A stretch of DNA of 33,212 bases, from positions 1-33,212 of the IMG/VR virus record IMGVR_UViG_3300017748_000047. One strand, given 5' to 3'. This stretch comes from a virus. The notes below the pieces were generated by a model. The model was not told the origin of the DNA and searched no databases. It worked only from the letters and a program-made list of their open reading frames with translations. The position numbers and the translations under genes are program-made. Positions 24,567 to 32,483 of the stretch are shown piece after piece (the stretch's first letter is position 1; each line of letters starts with the position of its first letter).

Positions 24567-27500
24567 TGTGCTGCCTGTCTAGCTAATTCTTGTTTGAAAC
24601 TAGTAGACATTTGAACTGCGTAACCACCCTCGTGTCTTGCTTTCATTGATTGGTTAGCAATCCTTTGTATAGCGCTTCTAGGTATATAAGCAGCTAAAGC
24701 GTCTACAGACACTGTGTCATCTTGGTATTGAATCTCGGGGTTTGATGGATCCATTATAGCGAAACCCGTGACTCGATTACCGTCCCATATAGGGCTTAGT
24801 AATAGGCCTGTGTTATTTGGAGAGGGTTCAAGTATAGCGTCTTTTATGCCTAGGTCAGCTACAAATTGACCGGCGTCTTTACCGCCTGGGAGCATTCCAA
24901 TAACACCGCCTAAAAAGTTGCCTAATGCGTCGAAATTTCCTCCATTAAGTATAACAGTGCCAAAATCTTGCTCTTGTTTAATTGCTAATGCGCCAACTAA
25001 TTCAGTCGCAAATGTTAACATCTGGCTGCTGAGGAGCTCTTTTGTATCTTGATTTGTAGCTGAATCTATAGCCAAATTGATTTCATTAAAAGCATTTTTA
25101 GCGGCAGTTCTAGCTTTTCTGGCAGCTCTGTTCTTGCCAAAAAGACCTTCTTCGACTATTTCGCCATCTGGACCAAACAAAGCGCTACGGGCGTTGTTCA
25201 GGGCGTCAACTGCGGTGGGAGTATCTATCCCTAAAGTGGCAAAATTATTTTCATCTCTTTTATTAGCAGCGTCGGTAATAATAGCTAGATTTTTAACATT
25301 CTCAGCTGCAACCATAGTATCAAAATTCGCTTCCTCTGTTTTAACTTCAATAGCGTTTTTATTATTCTCTATTTGTTTCGCGATGTTATCAAGATCTAGG
25401 CCTTCTATTTCTAGTTCGCCTTTTGCTAGGTCTATTCGTTCTTGTGAAGCGCTGAGACGCGCAGCGGCTTTACTGGCACTTTCTGCTGCTAGCTGGGCAG
25501 CGGTTGTTGCTTGCCCTTCCGTAAATCCAGTAGCATCTAGAGATTCTATCTTGGCCATAATTTCTTTTTGGGCTTCGGCGTCGCCGTTTGTTGCAAACAA
25601 CAACGAAGCTAAACCCATTTGCTGTTCTTGAGTAGTAAGAATTTGAAAATCGCTAAGCTCTTTAACTTCTTTAGCGTTTAAATACTCTCGATAAGCAAAA
25701 AGCTCACCGTCGTTAAACGTTAAATCGCCGTTTTGTATTCTAGCTAATAGTTGGCTAGGGTCTGTAATTCCTTCAAGATAAGCTGTGCTATTTAATATAG
25801 TAGCAGTTTTATCTCTATTTTCTAAAGCGCCAGCATATGCTGTTGATAAAGCGTCCTCTGGGAACTGTTCAGCAAAAGCGTTAGCTAAAGCATCCGTAGA
25901 TTGTTGGCGGACATTGTTAGCTTGTAAGTACTTCTCTTGTATTGCTTTAGGCATATCAGAGAAACTACCGTGTTTCTGCATAAACCTTTCCATCATTTTT
26001 GTTGATTGATCGTAGGCTTCAAGAGGATTTTTATATGTCTTTTCACCTAAGACTTGTCGAGGCATTTTACCGCCCACTACACGGTCAGCAGCTACTGTAA
26101 ACGCGCCTTCAGGTGCAACAAACGTTCCGTCTTCTATTTGTTGTCTTATGTTTTGAACTAGGTCGGTAGCAGCGTCTCTAGATAGCTCAGAAGCGTTCAT
26201 ATAGTCAACTGTAAACGGACTATTTGGAGCGTTTTTAGCAACGGCGTTTGCAAAACTTAACGTAGTATTAACTAGATCTTCTGGGCTAGTGTCAGCGTCA
26301 GGAGCTTTTGCGGCTTTATACTCTCGAGCTAGCTCTGATATAGGACGATCAAACCGGCCTGTCTCATCACCTGCGAACTGAACTGATTGCTCTATGGCTA
26401 TCTCATCTTCTTTAGAGTCTAACGCTACATTTACTGACTCCCTTAACCTTGCTTCTTCAGTTGGATTATGATGAGCCAGCTGGGCAGTGATTTCTATTTC
26501 ACGAGCAAACTCATTCTTGCCCGCTTCTTTCATAGAAGTAATTATTCCCTCGACATTATTATGTAAGTCTTGGCTTTCTGTCATTGCTTTTAAAGCTTGT
26601 TCGCCTTGTCTTGCGACAACAGGATTTGGGTTATTAGCCATCTGTTGCGCGCGTTTGTACAGTGCGCCGGACACACCTGTGTTGGCCCAAACCTTTGTTG
26701 CGCCTAGCGCGTTTGCATGTACAAGCAGGTCTTCAAGAGGCATGCTTGTAATGTCTTCTTGAGCACTACTGCCACCTTGATCAGTAAGGTATATCTTTTC
26801 GCCGGCTTCATTTTGGCCGCTTATTGTGTACTCCGTGCCTATAGTAACGCCGGCTTGTTTTTGAAAGGATAAAAGTGCTTTGTCTGTTTCTGGCTGACCA
26901 TATAAACCCGAAAATACTTCTTCGCCGTTAGCGTCTCTTACTACTACGACCTGATCCATATCAGTCCAACGGTTTTCTTTGGACACTGAAGCCATTTGAT
27001 TAAAGAGGATTAGTAATCCGGCCTTTACATTCTTTTTTTGAACTTGGCCTTCTATATTGTCAGGTTCTATTATTGCGTTAAGAGTAGTAGCTATCGCTTC
27101 ATTGTTAAGGTAGCTTCGACCATTACCACCCCCATTATAATCTGAGTCAGTAAGGTTGAGCATCATCATCTGATTATGTGCGCCGTTTGCGGTGTCTATT
27201 ACGTTTTGTTGTTGCGCGGCATCAAGCTGAAGTTCAGCTACGCCTAAGTTTAGTCTAGCCGTGTCAGTTTTGACTCCTTCAGTGATAAGTTGTTGATCAT
27301 AGAACTCGCCTTGTCGCTTCGATGTATCGGTTTGCTGTCTAACTAAATCACGATTAACTTTGGCAGTTAGTAAGTTGTCTTTGCTAACTCTTAAGGCATC
27401 ATTTAGCGTAAGCGCATCTCGGGCATCTTTTCTAACGGCAAGATCATACTCACGGTCAGCTTGTTGTCTAGCTAACTGAAGTTTACCTTCAGCTGTGTAT

Positions 27501-27568
27501 GCTCCAGTAAAGCTCGCCGCTAGATCAGCGACGCCTGGACCTGTTAGGTTGCTATAGTATTTAGACAT
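24563..27568 (-). CDS. Internal virion protein, T7 gp15-type position
   Basis: 1001 residues; strong Shine-Dalgarno GAGGT before the ATG at 27568. It is almost wholly helical and polar: long Ala/Gln/Glu/Asp/Lys segments (about residues 25-130, and 640-770 with QATTAAQLAAESASKAAARL), no catalytic motif, no signal peptide, no TM span except a Gly-rich segment at about residue 890 (FLGGVIGMLPGGKD). Length and order (after two gp14-like genes, before the giant protein) match T7 gp15, which forms the periplasmic tunnel with gp16 during DNA ejection. The function is inferred from that order. The stop overlaps the next start. Confidence 0.75.
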   Translation of the reverse strand: MSKYYSNLTGPGVADLAASFTGAYTAEGKLQLARQQADREYDLAVRKDARDALTLNDALRVSKDNLLTAKVNRDLVRQQTDTSKRQGEFYDQQLITEGVKTDTARLNLGVAELQLDAAQQQNVIDTANGAHNQMMMLNLTDSDYNGGGNGRSYLNNEAIATTLNAIIEPDNIEGQVQKKNVKAGLLILFNQMASVSKENRWTDMDQVVVVRDANGEEVFSGLYGQPETDKALLSFQKQAGVTIGTEYTISGQNEAGEKIYLTDQGGSSAQEDITSMPLEDLLVHANALGATKVWANTGVSGALYKRAQQMANNPNPVVARQGEQALKAMTESQDLHNNVEGIITSMKEAGKNEFAREIEITAQLAHHNPTEEARLRESVNVALDSKEDEIAIEQSVQFAGDETGRFDRPISELAREYKAAKAPDADTSPEDLVNTTLSFANAVAKNAPNSPFTVDYMNASELSRDAATDLVQNIRQQIEDGTFVAPEGAFTVAADRVVGGKMPRQVLGEKTYKNPLEAYDQSTKMMERFMQKHGSFSDMPKAIQEKYLQANNVRQQSTDALANAFAEQFPEDALSTAYAGALENRDKTATILNSTAYLEGITDPSQLLARIQNGDLTFNDGELFAYREYLNAKEVKELSDFQILTTQEQQMGLASLLFATNGDAEAQKEIMAKIESLDATGFTEGQATTAAQLAAESASKAAARLSASQERIDLAKGELEIEGLDLDNIAKQIENNKNAIEVKTEEANFDTMVAAENVKNLAIITDAANKRDENNFATLGIDTPTAVDALNNARSALFGPDGEIVEEGLFGKNRAARKARTAAKNAFNEINLAIDSATNQDTKELLSSQMLTFATELVGALAIKQEQDFGTVILNGGNFDALGNFLGGVIGMLPGGKDAGQFVADLGIKDAILEPSPNNTGLLLSPIWDGNRVTGFAIMDPSNPEIQYQDDTVSVDALAAYIPRSAIQRIANQSMKARHEGGYAVQMSTSFKQELARQAAQ

Positions 27569-27580
27569 TACTTACCTCAA

Positions 27581-28318
27581 TTATAAGAACGCTAACAGCG
27601 CTAGTCCGCCACCGACCGCTGCGCCTGTCGCTGCGCCAGCTACCGCTCCAACAGCTACGCCAGTTGCGATACCGCCGACTATGCCTTGCGTGCGTTGTGC
27701 TTTGCGCATTTCTGATGCGGCTTTATCGGCTTTAATTCGTTCAGCTTCGTTTTTAGCAGAAGTAGACAAGCCTTCCATAGACCCTTGATAAACTTTTTGG
27801 CCTATGTCTAATAAACTAGCTCGTTTTTGTTTGTTAAGATCATATTGCGACATTGCGGCGTTATTCACGCTGTCTAATACGCTGAGAGTGCCTGCGCCTA
27901 CGTTATATCGACCCTGTTGGCGCCTTTGTGCAGCTGTAACTTCTCCGCCGAACCTTTTCATATCTCGGCCAGTTATACCTTGCGCTAAGCCAAATGACCT
28001 TGCTGAAGTAGGCGCGGCTAAGTCTATTAAGCTACTGTCTTTTGCAGCGTCTTCAAGCAGACCTTTTTCAAAAGATTCAAAGTTATTTTTATAAAAATCG
28101 TAATCTTCTCTAGCAATCCGAGCGTACTTGTCAGTTGGTTTTTCTGGTTTGTTTGAAGCAGAGAAACCACGCGCTACTCTGCCAAAAAACGAATTTGCTA
28201 AGCGGTTTTCGTCCGCCCTTTTTTTAGTAGCCATCTCAGTTTGAGCAGCGCCCAGGCCCATTACGCCGCCTGTATTCTCTGCTACGTATGGTTTAGCTGA
28301 AAGTTCAAATGTAGCCAT
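27581..28318 (-). CDS. Internal virion protein with C-terminal Gly/Ala membrane segment (gp14-like)
   Basis: 245 residues. Residues 1-205 are polar and helical with many Arg/Lys/Glu/Asp and SFGLAQGITGRDMKRFGGEV in the middle. The last 35 residues are a glycine/alanine-zipper membrane segment (GIVGGIATGVAVGAVAGA, GAAVGGGLALLAFL). This arrangement resembles T7 gp14-type proteins that insert in the outer membrane on ejection. A second protein of similar size precedes it. A 12-base gap follows to the gp15-type gene. Confidence 0.7.
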   Translation of the reverse strand: MATFELSAKPYVAENTGGVMGLGAAQTEMATKKRADENRLANSFFGRVARGFSASNKPEKPTDKYARIAREDYDFYKNNFESFEKGLLEDAAKDSSLIDLAAPTSARSFGLAQGITGRDMKRFGGEVTAAQRRQQGRYNVGAGTLSVLDSVNNAAMSQYDLNKQKRASLLDIGQKVYQGSMEGLSTSAKNEAERIKADKAASEMRKAQRTQGIVGGIATGVAVGAVAGAATGAAVGGGLALLAFL

Positions 28319-28330
28319 GTCTTATGTTAC

Positions 28331-29011
28331 CTATTTTAAAAGGAAAGGGTCTTGACCCATGCCTGTGACATCAAAACCAGATTGATCGCTAAGATCGGGC
28401 ATCCCGCGTCCTGTTGACCCGTCTCCAAATCCGCGTGCTTTAGCATTTTGACCGGCCATACTACTCCCTGAAGGCGGTTCAGTAGCAAAAGCTTGTCTAG
28501 CCTTATAAGTACCATAAGAGCCGGCTAGGGACTTGGCTCCGTCCATAACTATAGATACCTGCTCTGCTCTTCGTTTTTGCTCTGCCATATACCCAGATAG
28601 CGCAATATTACTATCTATCTTAGCAGCGTCTCGTAAGCTAGTAATAGCCCCAGCGGCTAATTGTCTACCGGATGCTAGTGCCCTTATTTGATCTTTAGAC
28701 TTTAATTCTTTAGCGTTCTTCTCAGCATTCATTATGCCTTTTGCTAATCCCTTACCTAAAACAGAGGCGCCGCCTGCGCTTGTAGTTATTGCATATTTAC
28801 CGGCGCCGGTTTGCTGAGTCTTTTGCATCATGTCAGCGTTCATTCTAGAGCCAAATATGCCTGAAAAGTTTACAGCCTGAGCGTCTGCTTTTTGTTGGAG
28901 TATAACGGGGCGCACGTATTTTTTTACGAATGCGTGTTCTTTTTCGGCTATTTCTGCGCTGGCTCTTTCATTAGCAGTGGGGCCAGGAGCTTTAGATTTT
29001 TTCTTACCCAT
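28331..29011 (-). CDS. Internal virion protein (gp14-like, first of two)
   Basis: 226 residues; start overlaps the preceding stop by 8 bases. Lys-rich start (MGKKKSKAPGPT), then helices with many Ala, Gln and Lys, a Gly/Ala segment (KYAITTSAGGASVLGKGLAKG), SLRDAAKIDSNIALSGYMAEQ, and a Gly/Ser/Asp-rich disordered C-terminus from about residue 175. The pattern 'Ala/Lys helices plus disordered tail' and position between the gp13-like and gp15-like genes fit a gp14-type core protein. It shares SLRDAAK-like helical character, but no clear sequence identity, with its neighbour. No enzyme motif. Confidence 0.65.
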   Translation of the reverse strand: MGKKKSKAPGPTANERASAEIAEKEHAFVKKYVRPVILQQKADAQAVNFSGIFGSRMNADMMQKTQQTGAGKYAITTSAGGASVLGKGLAKGIMNAEKNAKELKSKDQIRALASGRQLAAGAITSLRDAAKIDSNIALSGYMAEQKRRAEQVSIVMDGAKSLAGSYGTYKARQAFATEPPSGSSMAGQNAKARGFGDGSTGRGMPDLSDQSGFDVTGMGQDPFLLK

Positions 29012-29471
29012 TTACTACCTTCTTAACTACAATTGTGTCAATAAACCAACCGTGGTTCTCTGCATATTTAGCTACTTCAGGAACGGTCGTTTCGAACATT
29101 AGTTTATCGCAACCTATTTCCCTAGCTAAATCCTCCATTAGAGGAACATAATCATCACTTAACCTATGGCCGTGCCTATTTTTGTTCCACGTATACCATA
29201 GTACTAACTCTTTGCCTTTGTACGGCTGTTCTATCGTACTGAGTATAGCAAAAAATTCTCTATTCTCGTCTATATATAAATGACCAGATCCATTAACGCA
29301 CGCTGCATATACATCCTCTGGTATCTGTAACGGGTCAGGATCAGCGTTCTGTATGTACTCTAATCCGGGTCTGACCCAAGACCATTCTTTCTTAATATCA
29401 GAAGGAATTAGTTTTGTGGAGCCTTCTCCCAGAATATTTTCTTGTGCTTCTGATGCTTGTGAGTCCGCCAT
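29004..29471 (-). CDS. T7 gp13-like protein with acetyltransferase-type fold
   Basis: 155 residues. The start at 29471 lies 74 bases inside the end of the preceding gene and is fixed by a strong AGGAAGGT (29477-29484). The sequence shows GNAT-like order: strands YAACVNGSGHLYIDENREFFAILSTI, then LVLWYTWNKN, a helix with YVPLMEDLAREIGCDKLMFE, and then EVAKYAENHGWFIDTIVVKK, the classic 'helix, strand, ...GF' end of the fold. Similar proteins stand in the T7 gp13 place (a core protein that is present in the head or required for its assembly). There is no clear acetyl-CoA pyrophosphate loop (Q/RxxGxG/A), so activity is doubtful. Confidence 0.7.
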   Translation of the reverse strand: MADSQASEAQENILGEGSTKLIPSDIKKEWSWVRPGLEYIQNADPDPLQIPEDVYAACVNGSGHLYIDENREFFAILSTIEQPYKGKELVLWYTWNKNRHGHRLSDDYVPLMEDLAREIGCDKLMFETTVPEVAKYAENHGWFIDTIVVKKVVNG

Positions 29472-30108
29472 AATTTACCTTCCTAGCTATGCCTGTGTCA
29501 CCTTGTCTTGCGCGACGTTCTGCTTCAATGATTTGAGCTTCAAACAAACTTCCGTATGTGCCTGCACCTGTAAAATCTGTAAAGTCTTGCCCTGGAGTTC
29601 GTAGTAACCTGAACAAAGCTCCGTTAACTATAGCATCTCTGTAGTCATCTAATATCTCATTGTCACAGCTTGTAGACGAATGTGTGGGTCTGAGAGCAAC
29701 TCTAATTCTGATTGCATTCGCTTCTGTTGCTGACGGAACCGGCACTACCCAAAATAAACTTTGGCTTTGCTTAACAAAAAATTCTGGCATGCCCGTATCA
29801 GTGGTTGCGTTGTCTCTCCACTTAGGTTTACGTTGTTCTAACAAAATAGGTGATATAGGCTCTAAGTCTCTGCCGTCATGCGTAGCCCATATAATCTTGT
29901 GGACCACCGTGCCTGCTGGTGTATCAAAGTCGTATTCATACACATCTTCTATTGCAGTTATAGGATCTAAATCTTTTTGGTACGCATTTGTGCGTTCACA
30001 AAATTCGACTGTGGCAGCTCGGATCTTGTTCTCTATAAGAGCATCAGGAGCCTCTGGCACCATCGGTATTATCTCAGGTAAGAGAGACTCATATAAAGTA
30101 GTAGCCAT
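29398..30108 (-). CDS. Tail tubular protein A-like / head-tail connector protein
   Basis: 236 residues; TAATG overlap with the preceding gene. N-terminal helix with EIIPMVPEAPDALIENKIRAATVEFCERT, typical of podophage connector-side tail proteins (T7 gp11 or P22 gp4-like), followed by DPITAIEDVYEYDFDTPAG strand segments, then PEFFVKQSQSLFWVVPVP and IRIRVALRPTHSS, and a C-terminal helix with DYRDAIVNGALFRLL and AQIIEAERRARQGD. The protein likely forms the ring between the portal and the tail nozzle. Its last 24 codons share DNA with the next gene. Confidence 0.75.
   Translation of the reverse strand: MATTLYESLLPEIIPMVPEAPDALIENKIRAATVEFCERTNAYQKDLDPITAIEDVYEYDFDTPAGTVVHKIIWATHDGRDLEPISPILLEQRKPKWRDNATTDTGMPEFFVKQSQSLFWVVPVPSATEANAIRIRVALRPTHSSTSCDNEILDDYRDAIVNGALFRLLRTPGQDFTDFTGAGTYGSLFEAQIIEAERRARQGDTGIARKVNYGGLTSIRSTRKYSGRRLHKTNSF
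29477..29484 (-). promoter_or_regulatory. Strong ribosome binding site inside the upstream gene
   Basis: AGGAAGGT on the minus strand, 5 bases before the ATG at 29471. It decides the start of the gp13-like gene and shows that a 74-base overlap with the preceding gene is real. Confidence 0.75.
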
Positions 30109-30902
30109 TATTGACCTGCCTGTATTCTAGCTTGATCTGCAGAGTTCGTATAAACAACTGTGCTATTAGGAGAAGTTCTGTTATCAAGTGAACTTTTAAT
30201 ACCTAACGTGTTATTAAATGCTATTAAATGCGCCTGTGATCTTTGAGCGTTAGCGGCGAACTCTGCGTCTTTACTAAGTGCCCTATAGCAGACGTAATCT
30301 ACCATAGTATTAGCGTATGTATCGGGTATGTTAATAGTGTCTGTTTTAGCACTTAAAGCAGCCGGCACTGCGCTATATATTAGCTCTACATAAATAGATT
30401 GGCCGGATGCTACTCCGGGATACACATAAAAAGTAGTTGGATCAATCTCATCGAACACGTAGTGCTTAATATTTCCACCTGTTGATACAAATGTGGAGGA
30501 GCCAGTAGCAGCGCTAGGATCGTGCCAATTTGGGTCTTGAGAATCTAATATTTCTCGACTTACTAATCTTATAGCTCGACCTGCGCCATCACTATTATTG
30601 TCGGCAAAATCACTGGCCCCACCAACGGCGTGTATATTTCTTACTACGCGCAGTATTCTATTAGCGTTAGGGACACCGCCACTAGATGTAATCTCTATGC
30701 CTGACATTGTCTGCTTAGTGGTGTTAGCCCTAAGTTTAGCAATGTCATTAACTGACGAAGCGTCTGGTTTTAAAAAAGCTATTTCTCGTTGGGCATCGTT
30801 TACCCAAAGTAGTAACTCTGAATCTGGCCACCTGACGGCACCACCGTCTTGCAAAATAACGCGTGCTCGGTCAATTATATTTGTGCCTGTGGTAGTGGCC
30901 AT
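30108..30902 (-). CDS. Head-tail adaptor-like protein (DUF6682-type)
   Basis: 264 residues. N-terminus with IIDRARVILQDGGAVRWPDSEL and LLWVNDAQREIAFLKPDA is a clear, often seen pattern: R-A-x-x-x-L-Q-D ... R-W-x-D-x-E-L ... W-x-N-D-x-Q-R-E-I ... K-P-D-A, known from phage adaptor proteins, catalogued from memory as DUF6682. The middle has NRILRVVRNIHAVGG, VSREILDSQDPNWHD and HYVFDEIDPTTFYVYPGV, and a late helix region TYANTMVDYVCYRALSKDAEF. It probably joins the portal to the tail tube. It starts immediately after the stop of the preceding gene. Confidence 0.75.
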   Translation of the reverse strand: MATTTGTNIIDRARVILQDGGAVRWPDSELLLWVNDAQREIAFLKPDASSVNDIAKLRANTTKQTMSGIEITSSGGVPNANRILRVVRNIHAVGGASDFADNNSDGAGRAIRLVSREILDSQDPNWHDPSAATGSSTFVSTGGNIKHYVFDEIDPTTFYVYPGVASGQSIYVELIYSAVPAALSAKTDTINIPDTYANTMVDYVCYRALSKDAEFAANAQRSQAHLIAFNNTLGIKSSLDNRTSPNSTVVYTNSADQARIQAGQ

Positions 30903-31523
30903 TTAGATCCCTATCATTGTTGTTGCAGCGGCTCGTGCCATATCTGTCCTAGCGTCGTTTACTTTTTCTTCGAGGTCATCATTCATAGTTGCTGCTGACG
31001 TATACTGATTTTCGTCAGTTGTACTTGGGGCAGCGTTACCTGACATACCTACTTGAGTTTGGTTTGTTAAGTTGCGTCGGTCTAACCCAAAACTATTCAT
31101 TGGTGTTTCAGACGAGTTGCCAGTATCACCTATAGATGCTGCGCCTGGTTCGTACCCTAGATTACGTCTAGTCCGCCTTACATTACGGTTGTTCGGGTTC
31201 ATATCTGACATAAGATTGCGTTTTAAAACTGGTGAGTTGCCCATGACAGAGAAATCATACTTGCGAGCGCCACCTGCTTTTTCATAAACTTTACGGAATT
31301 TCTTTTTGCCGCCGCCTCTGGTGCCAAACTCTTTTACTTTACCGGCGTCTTTAATGTCGCCAGTTTTAGCAGTGGTAGATCGAGATCCAAACTCAGCATC
31401 TAAATTAGCTTTAGTGGTTTCAGCGGATTTTAAATTAGCGGCTGTTTTTTCTTGGCGTTGGCGTTCAACTGCAGCTGCGCGTTCTCTAGCCTTACGTCTT
31501 TTTGAAGCTTTCTTCTTACCCAT
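30903..31523 (-). CDS. Basic head-region protein, unknown function
   Basis: 206 residues. The first 25 residues are strongly basic (MGKKKASKRRKARERAAA), then a charged helical part; residues 60-120 are Lys/Arg/Gly-rich (GTRGGGKKKFRKVYEKAGGAR, and NPNNRNVRRTRRN); the last 70 are Ser/Thr/Asn-rich and look disordered, ending in a hydrophobic AATTMIGI. No recognisable family or catalytic motif. It lies between the 127-residue protein and the head-tail adaptor with almost no gap. Its charge suggests contact with packaged DNA, for instance as an internal head protein; this is inference. Confidence 0.65.
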   Translation of the reverse strand: MGKKKASKRRKARERAAAVERQRQEKTAANLKSAETTKANLDAEFGSRSTTAKTGDIKDAGKVKEFGTRGGGKKKFRKVYEKAGGARKYDFSVMGNSPVLKRNLMSDMNPNNRNVRRTRRNLGYEPGAASIGDTGNSSETPMNSFGLDRRNLTNQTQVGMSGNAAPSTTDENQYTSAATMNDDLEEKVNDARTDMARAAATTMIGI

Positions 31524-31527
31524 ATTT

Positions 31528-31911
31528 TTACCTATTTAGCGCGGTCTGCCATGCAGTCTCGCGTTCTTCGGTTGTAACTGCTTTACCAGCCAGTTTGTTT
31601 ATGACGGCGGATTTGGGAGTGCCGTCCTTTTTAAAATTCTCTGGATCGCCTTCCTCGATTAAACCCTCGAGAGCCGCGACTAGCGGGTCTTCTTCCTCTA
31701 CCTCCGGTTCAGGTTCTGGTTCCGGGGGTGGGGGTGGTGCTTCGTGTACGTAGTTTGCACCGTTCTGCAATGCTTTTTCTAATATGTCCCTATCTAAAAC
31801 TTTGCGTGGTGAATGAGCAATAAACTGCCAAAGCGCATTACCCTTAGTAAAACTAGCATCTCTATCAAAGACTATTTCTTCGCCCTTAACATCGCCTTTA
31901 TTTACTTGCAT
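31528..31911 (-). CDS. Head-region protein with Pro/Glu hinge
   Basis: 127 residues; AGGAG Shine-Dalgarno immediately follows the terminator T-run. Residues 1-56 are a small globular part (IVFDRDASFTKGNALWQFIA). Residues 58-75 are a Pro then Pro-Glu linker (APPPPPEPEPEPEVEEED). The C-terminal part has ENFKKDGTPKSAVINKLAGK and TTEERETAW, which resembles a small C-terminal motif ('F-x-K-D-G-x-P ... E-R-x-x-A-W') seen in small proteins of Mu-like phages near the head genes. Function unknown; a minor head or completion protein is the likeliest reading. Confidence 0.65.
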   Translation of the reverse strand: MQVNKGDVKGEEIVFDRDASFTKGNALWQFIAHSPRKVLDRDILEKALQNGANYVHEAPPPPPEPEPEPEVEEEDPLVAALEGLIEEGDPENFKKDGTPKSAVINKLAGKAVTTEERETAWQTALNR

Positions 31912-31919
31912 TTTTTACT

Positions 31920-31951
31920 CCTTAAAAAGAACCCCCCTCCGAAGAGGGGGG
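31920..31951 (-). terminator. Intrinsic terminator with UUCG tetraloop
   Basis: On the minus strand: CCCCCCTC, TTCG loop, GAGGGGGG, then TTCTTTTTAA. An uninterrupted 8-bp stem closed by C(UUCG)G and followed by a T-rich run: a textbook Rho-independent terminator acting on leftward transcription only (no T-run follows the stem on the plus strand). It separates the capsid genes from the rest of the virion operon. The adjacent AGGAG ribosome site leaves no room for a promoter between them. Confidence 0.9.
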
Positions 31952-31970
31952 ATAAGTCACTGGAACAATA

Positions 31971-32465
31971 TTACGAACCAATTACAGTTACAGCCATTAC
32001 GATATATTGAGCCGCACTATCAGGAGCAGTATCAAAAGCACCCCCAGCAGTAACGATGTCAATTGTATCATCAGCAGTGTAAGTGTAACGACCGGCGTTC
32101 AAGATAGCGTTAGCAGCAACTACAGCGTTACTATCTAAGCCGTCGTAGTAACGATCTGGATCCGCACCAGAAGTTATTCCTACTAAAGCATCTTCGGTAG
32201 TAGGAGAGGTGGCAGTTTCGCCAACATCCCATGTACCACTAGACGCCATAAGGTCAGGTGCTGATAAGGTGATCGCTACAACTGTTTCTCCAGCAAACAC
32301 AGGAACCATCTGAATGACAGTACCGGCGCCAAAGTCAGCAGTAGTGTGCTTAAACACACCAATGCGGGTTGTAGGTACAGGACCTAAGTTTTTAGTTGCT
32401 CGACCATGCATATATGGAAGAACGTCGGCAGCACCATTTTCTAAAGCAGCTGAAAAAGTAGCCAT
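31971..32465 (-). CDS. Probable capsid decoration/cement protein
   Basis: 164 residues, directly after the major capsid gene. Near-perfect Shine-Dalgarno GGAGGT (32474-32479) with 8-base spacing, consistent with high expression. Beta-rich, Gly/Ala/Thr/Asp-rich sequence with few Lys: KNLGPVPTTRIGVFKHTTAD, MVPVFAGETVVAITLSAPDL, and an end of AQYIVMAVTVIGS. No Cys, TM or signal. Size, placement and expression signals match capsid-stabilising decoration proteins of tailed phages; a head fibre protein is an alternative. It is followed by a terminator. Confidence 0.65.
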   Translation of the reverse strand: MATFSAALENGAADVLPYMHGRATKNLGPVPTTRIGVFKHTTADFGAGTVIQMVPVFAGETVVAITLSAPDLMASSGTWDVGETATSPTTEDALVGITSGADPDRYYDGLDSNAVVAANAILNAGRYTYTADDTIDIVTAGGAFDTAPDSAAQYIVMAVTVIGS

Positions 32466-32473
32466 TGTGTATT

Positions 32474-32479
32474 ACCTCC
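32474..32479 (-). promoter_or_regulatory. Strong ribosome binding site (GGAGGT) of the decoration protein gene
   Basis: GGAGGT, 8 bases before the ATG at 32465; the best Shine-Dalgarno match seen in this window. It lies in the short gap between the capsid gene and this gene. Confidence 0.8.
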
Positions 32480-32483
32480 GGGA

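Noticed and set aside
25077-25631. Long plus-strand frame inside the 1001-residue gene (and similar plus-strand frames at 23389-23826, 20629-21084 and 12287-12688)
   Set aside because: Low-complexity Ser/Ala/Leu-rich translations opposite Ala/Glu/Gln-rich genuine genes; no ribosome sites and no place in an operon.
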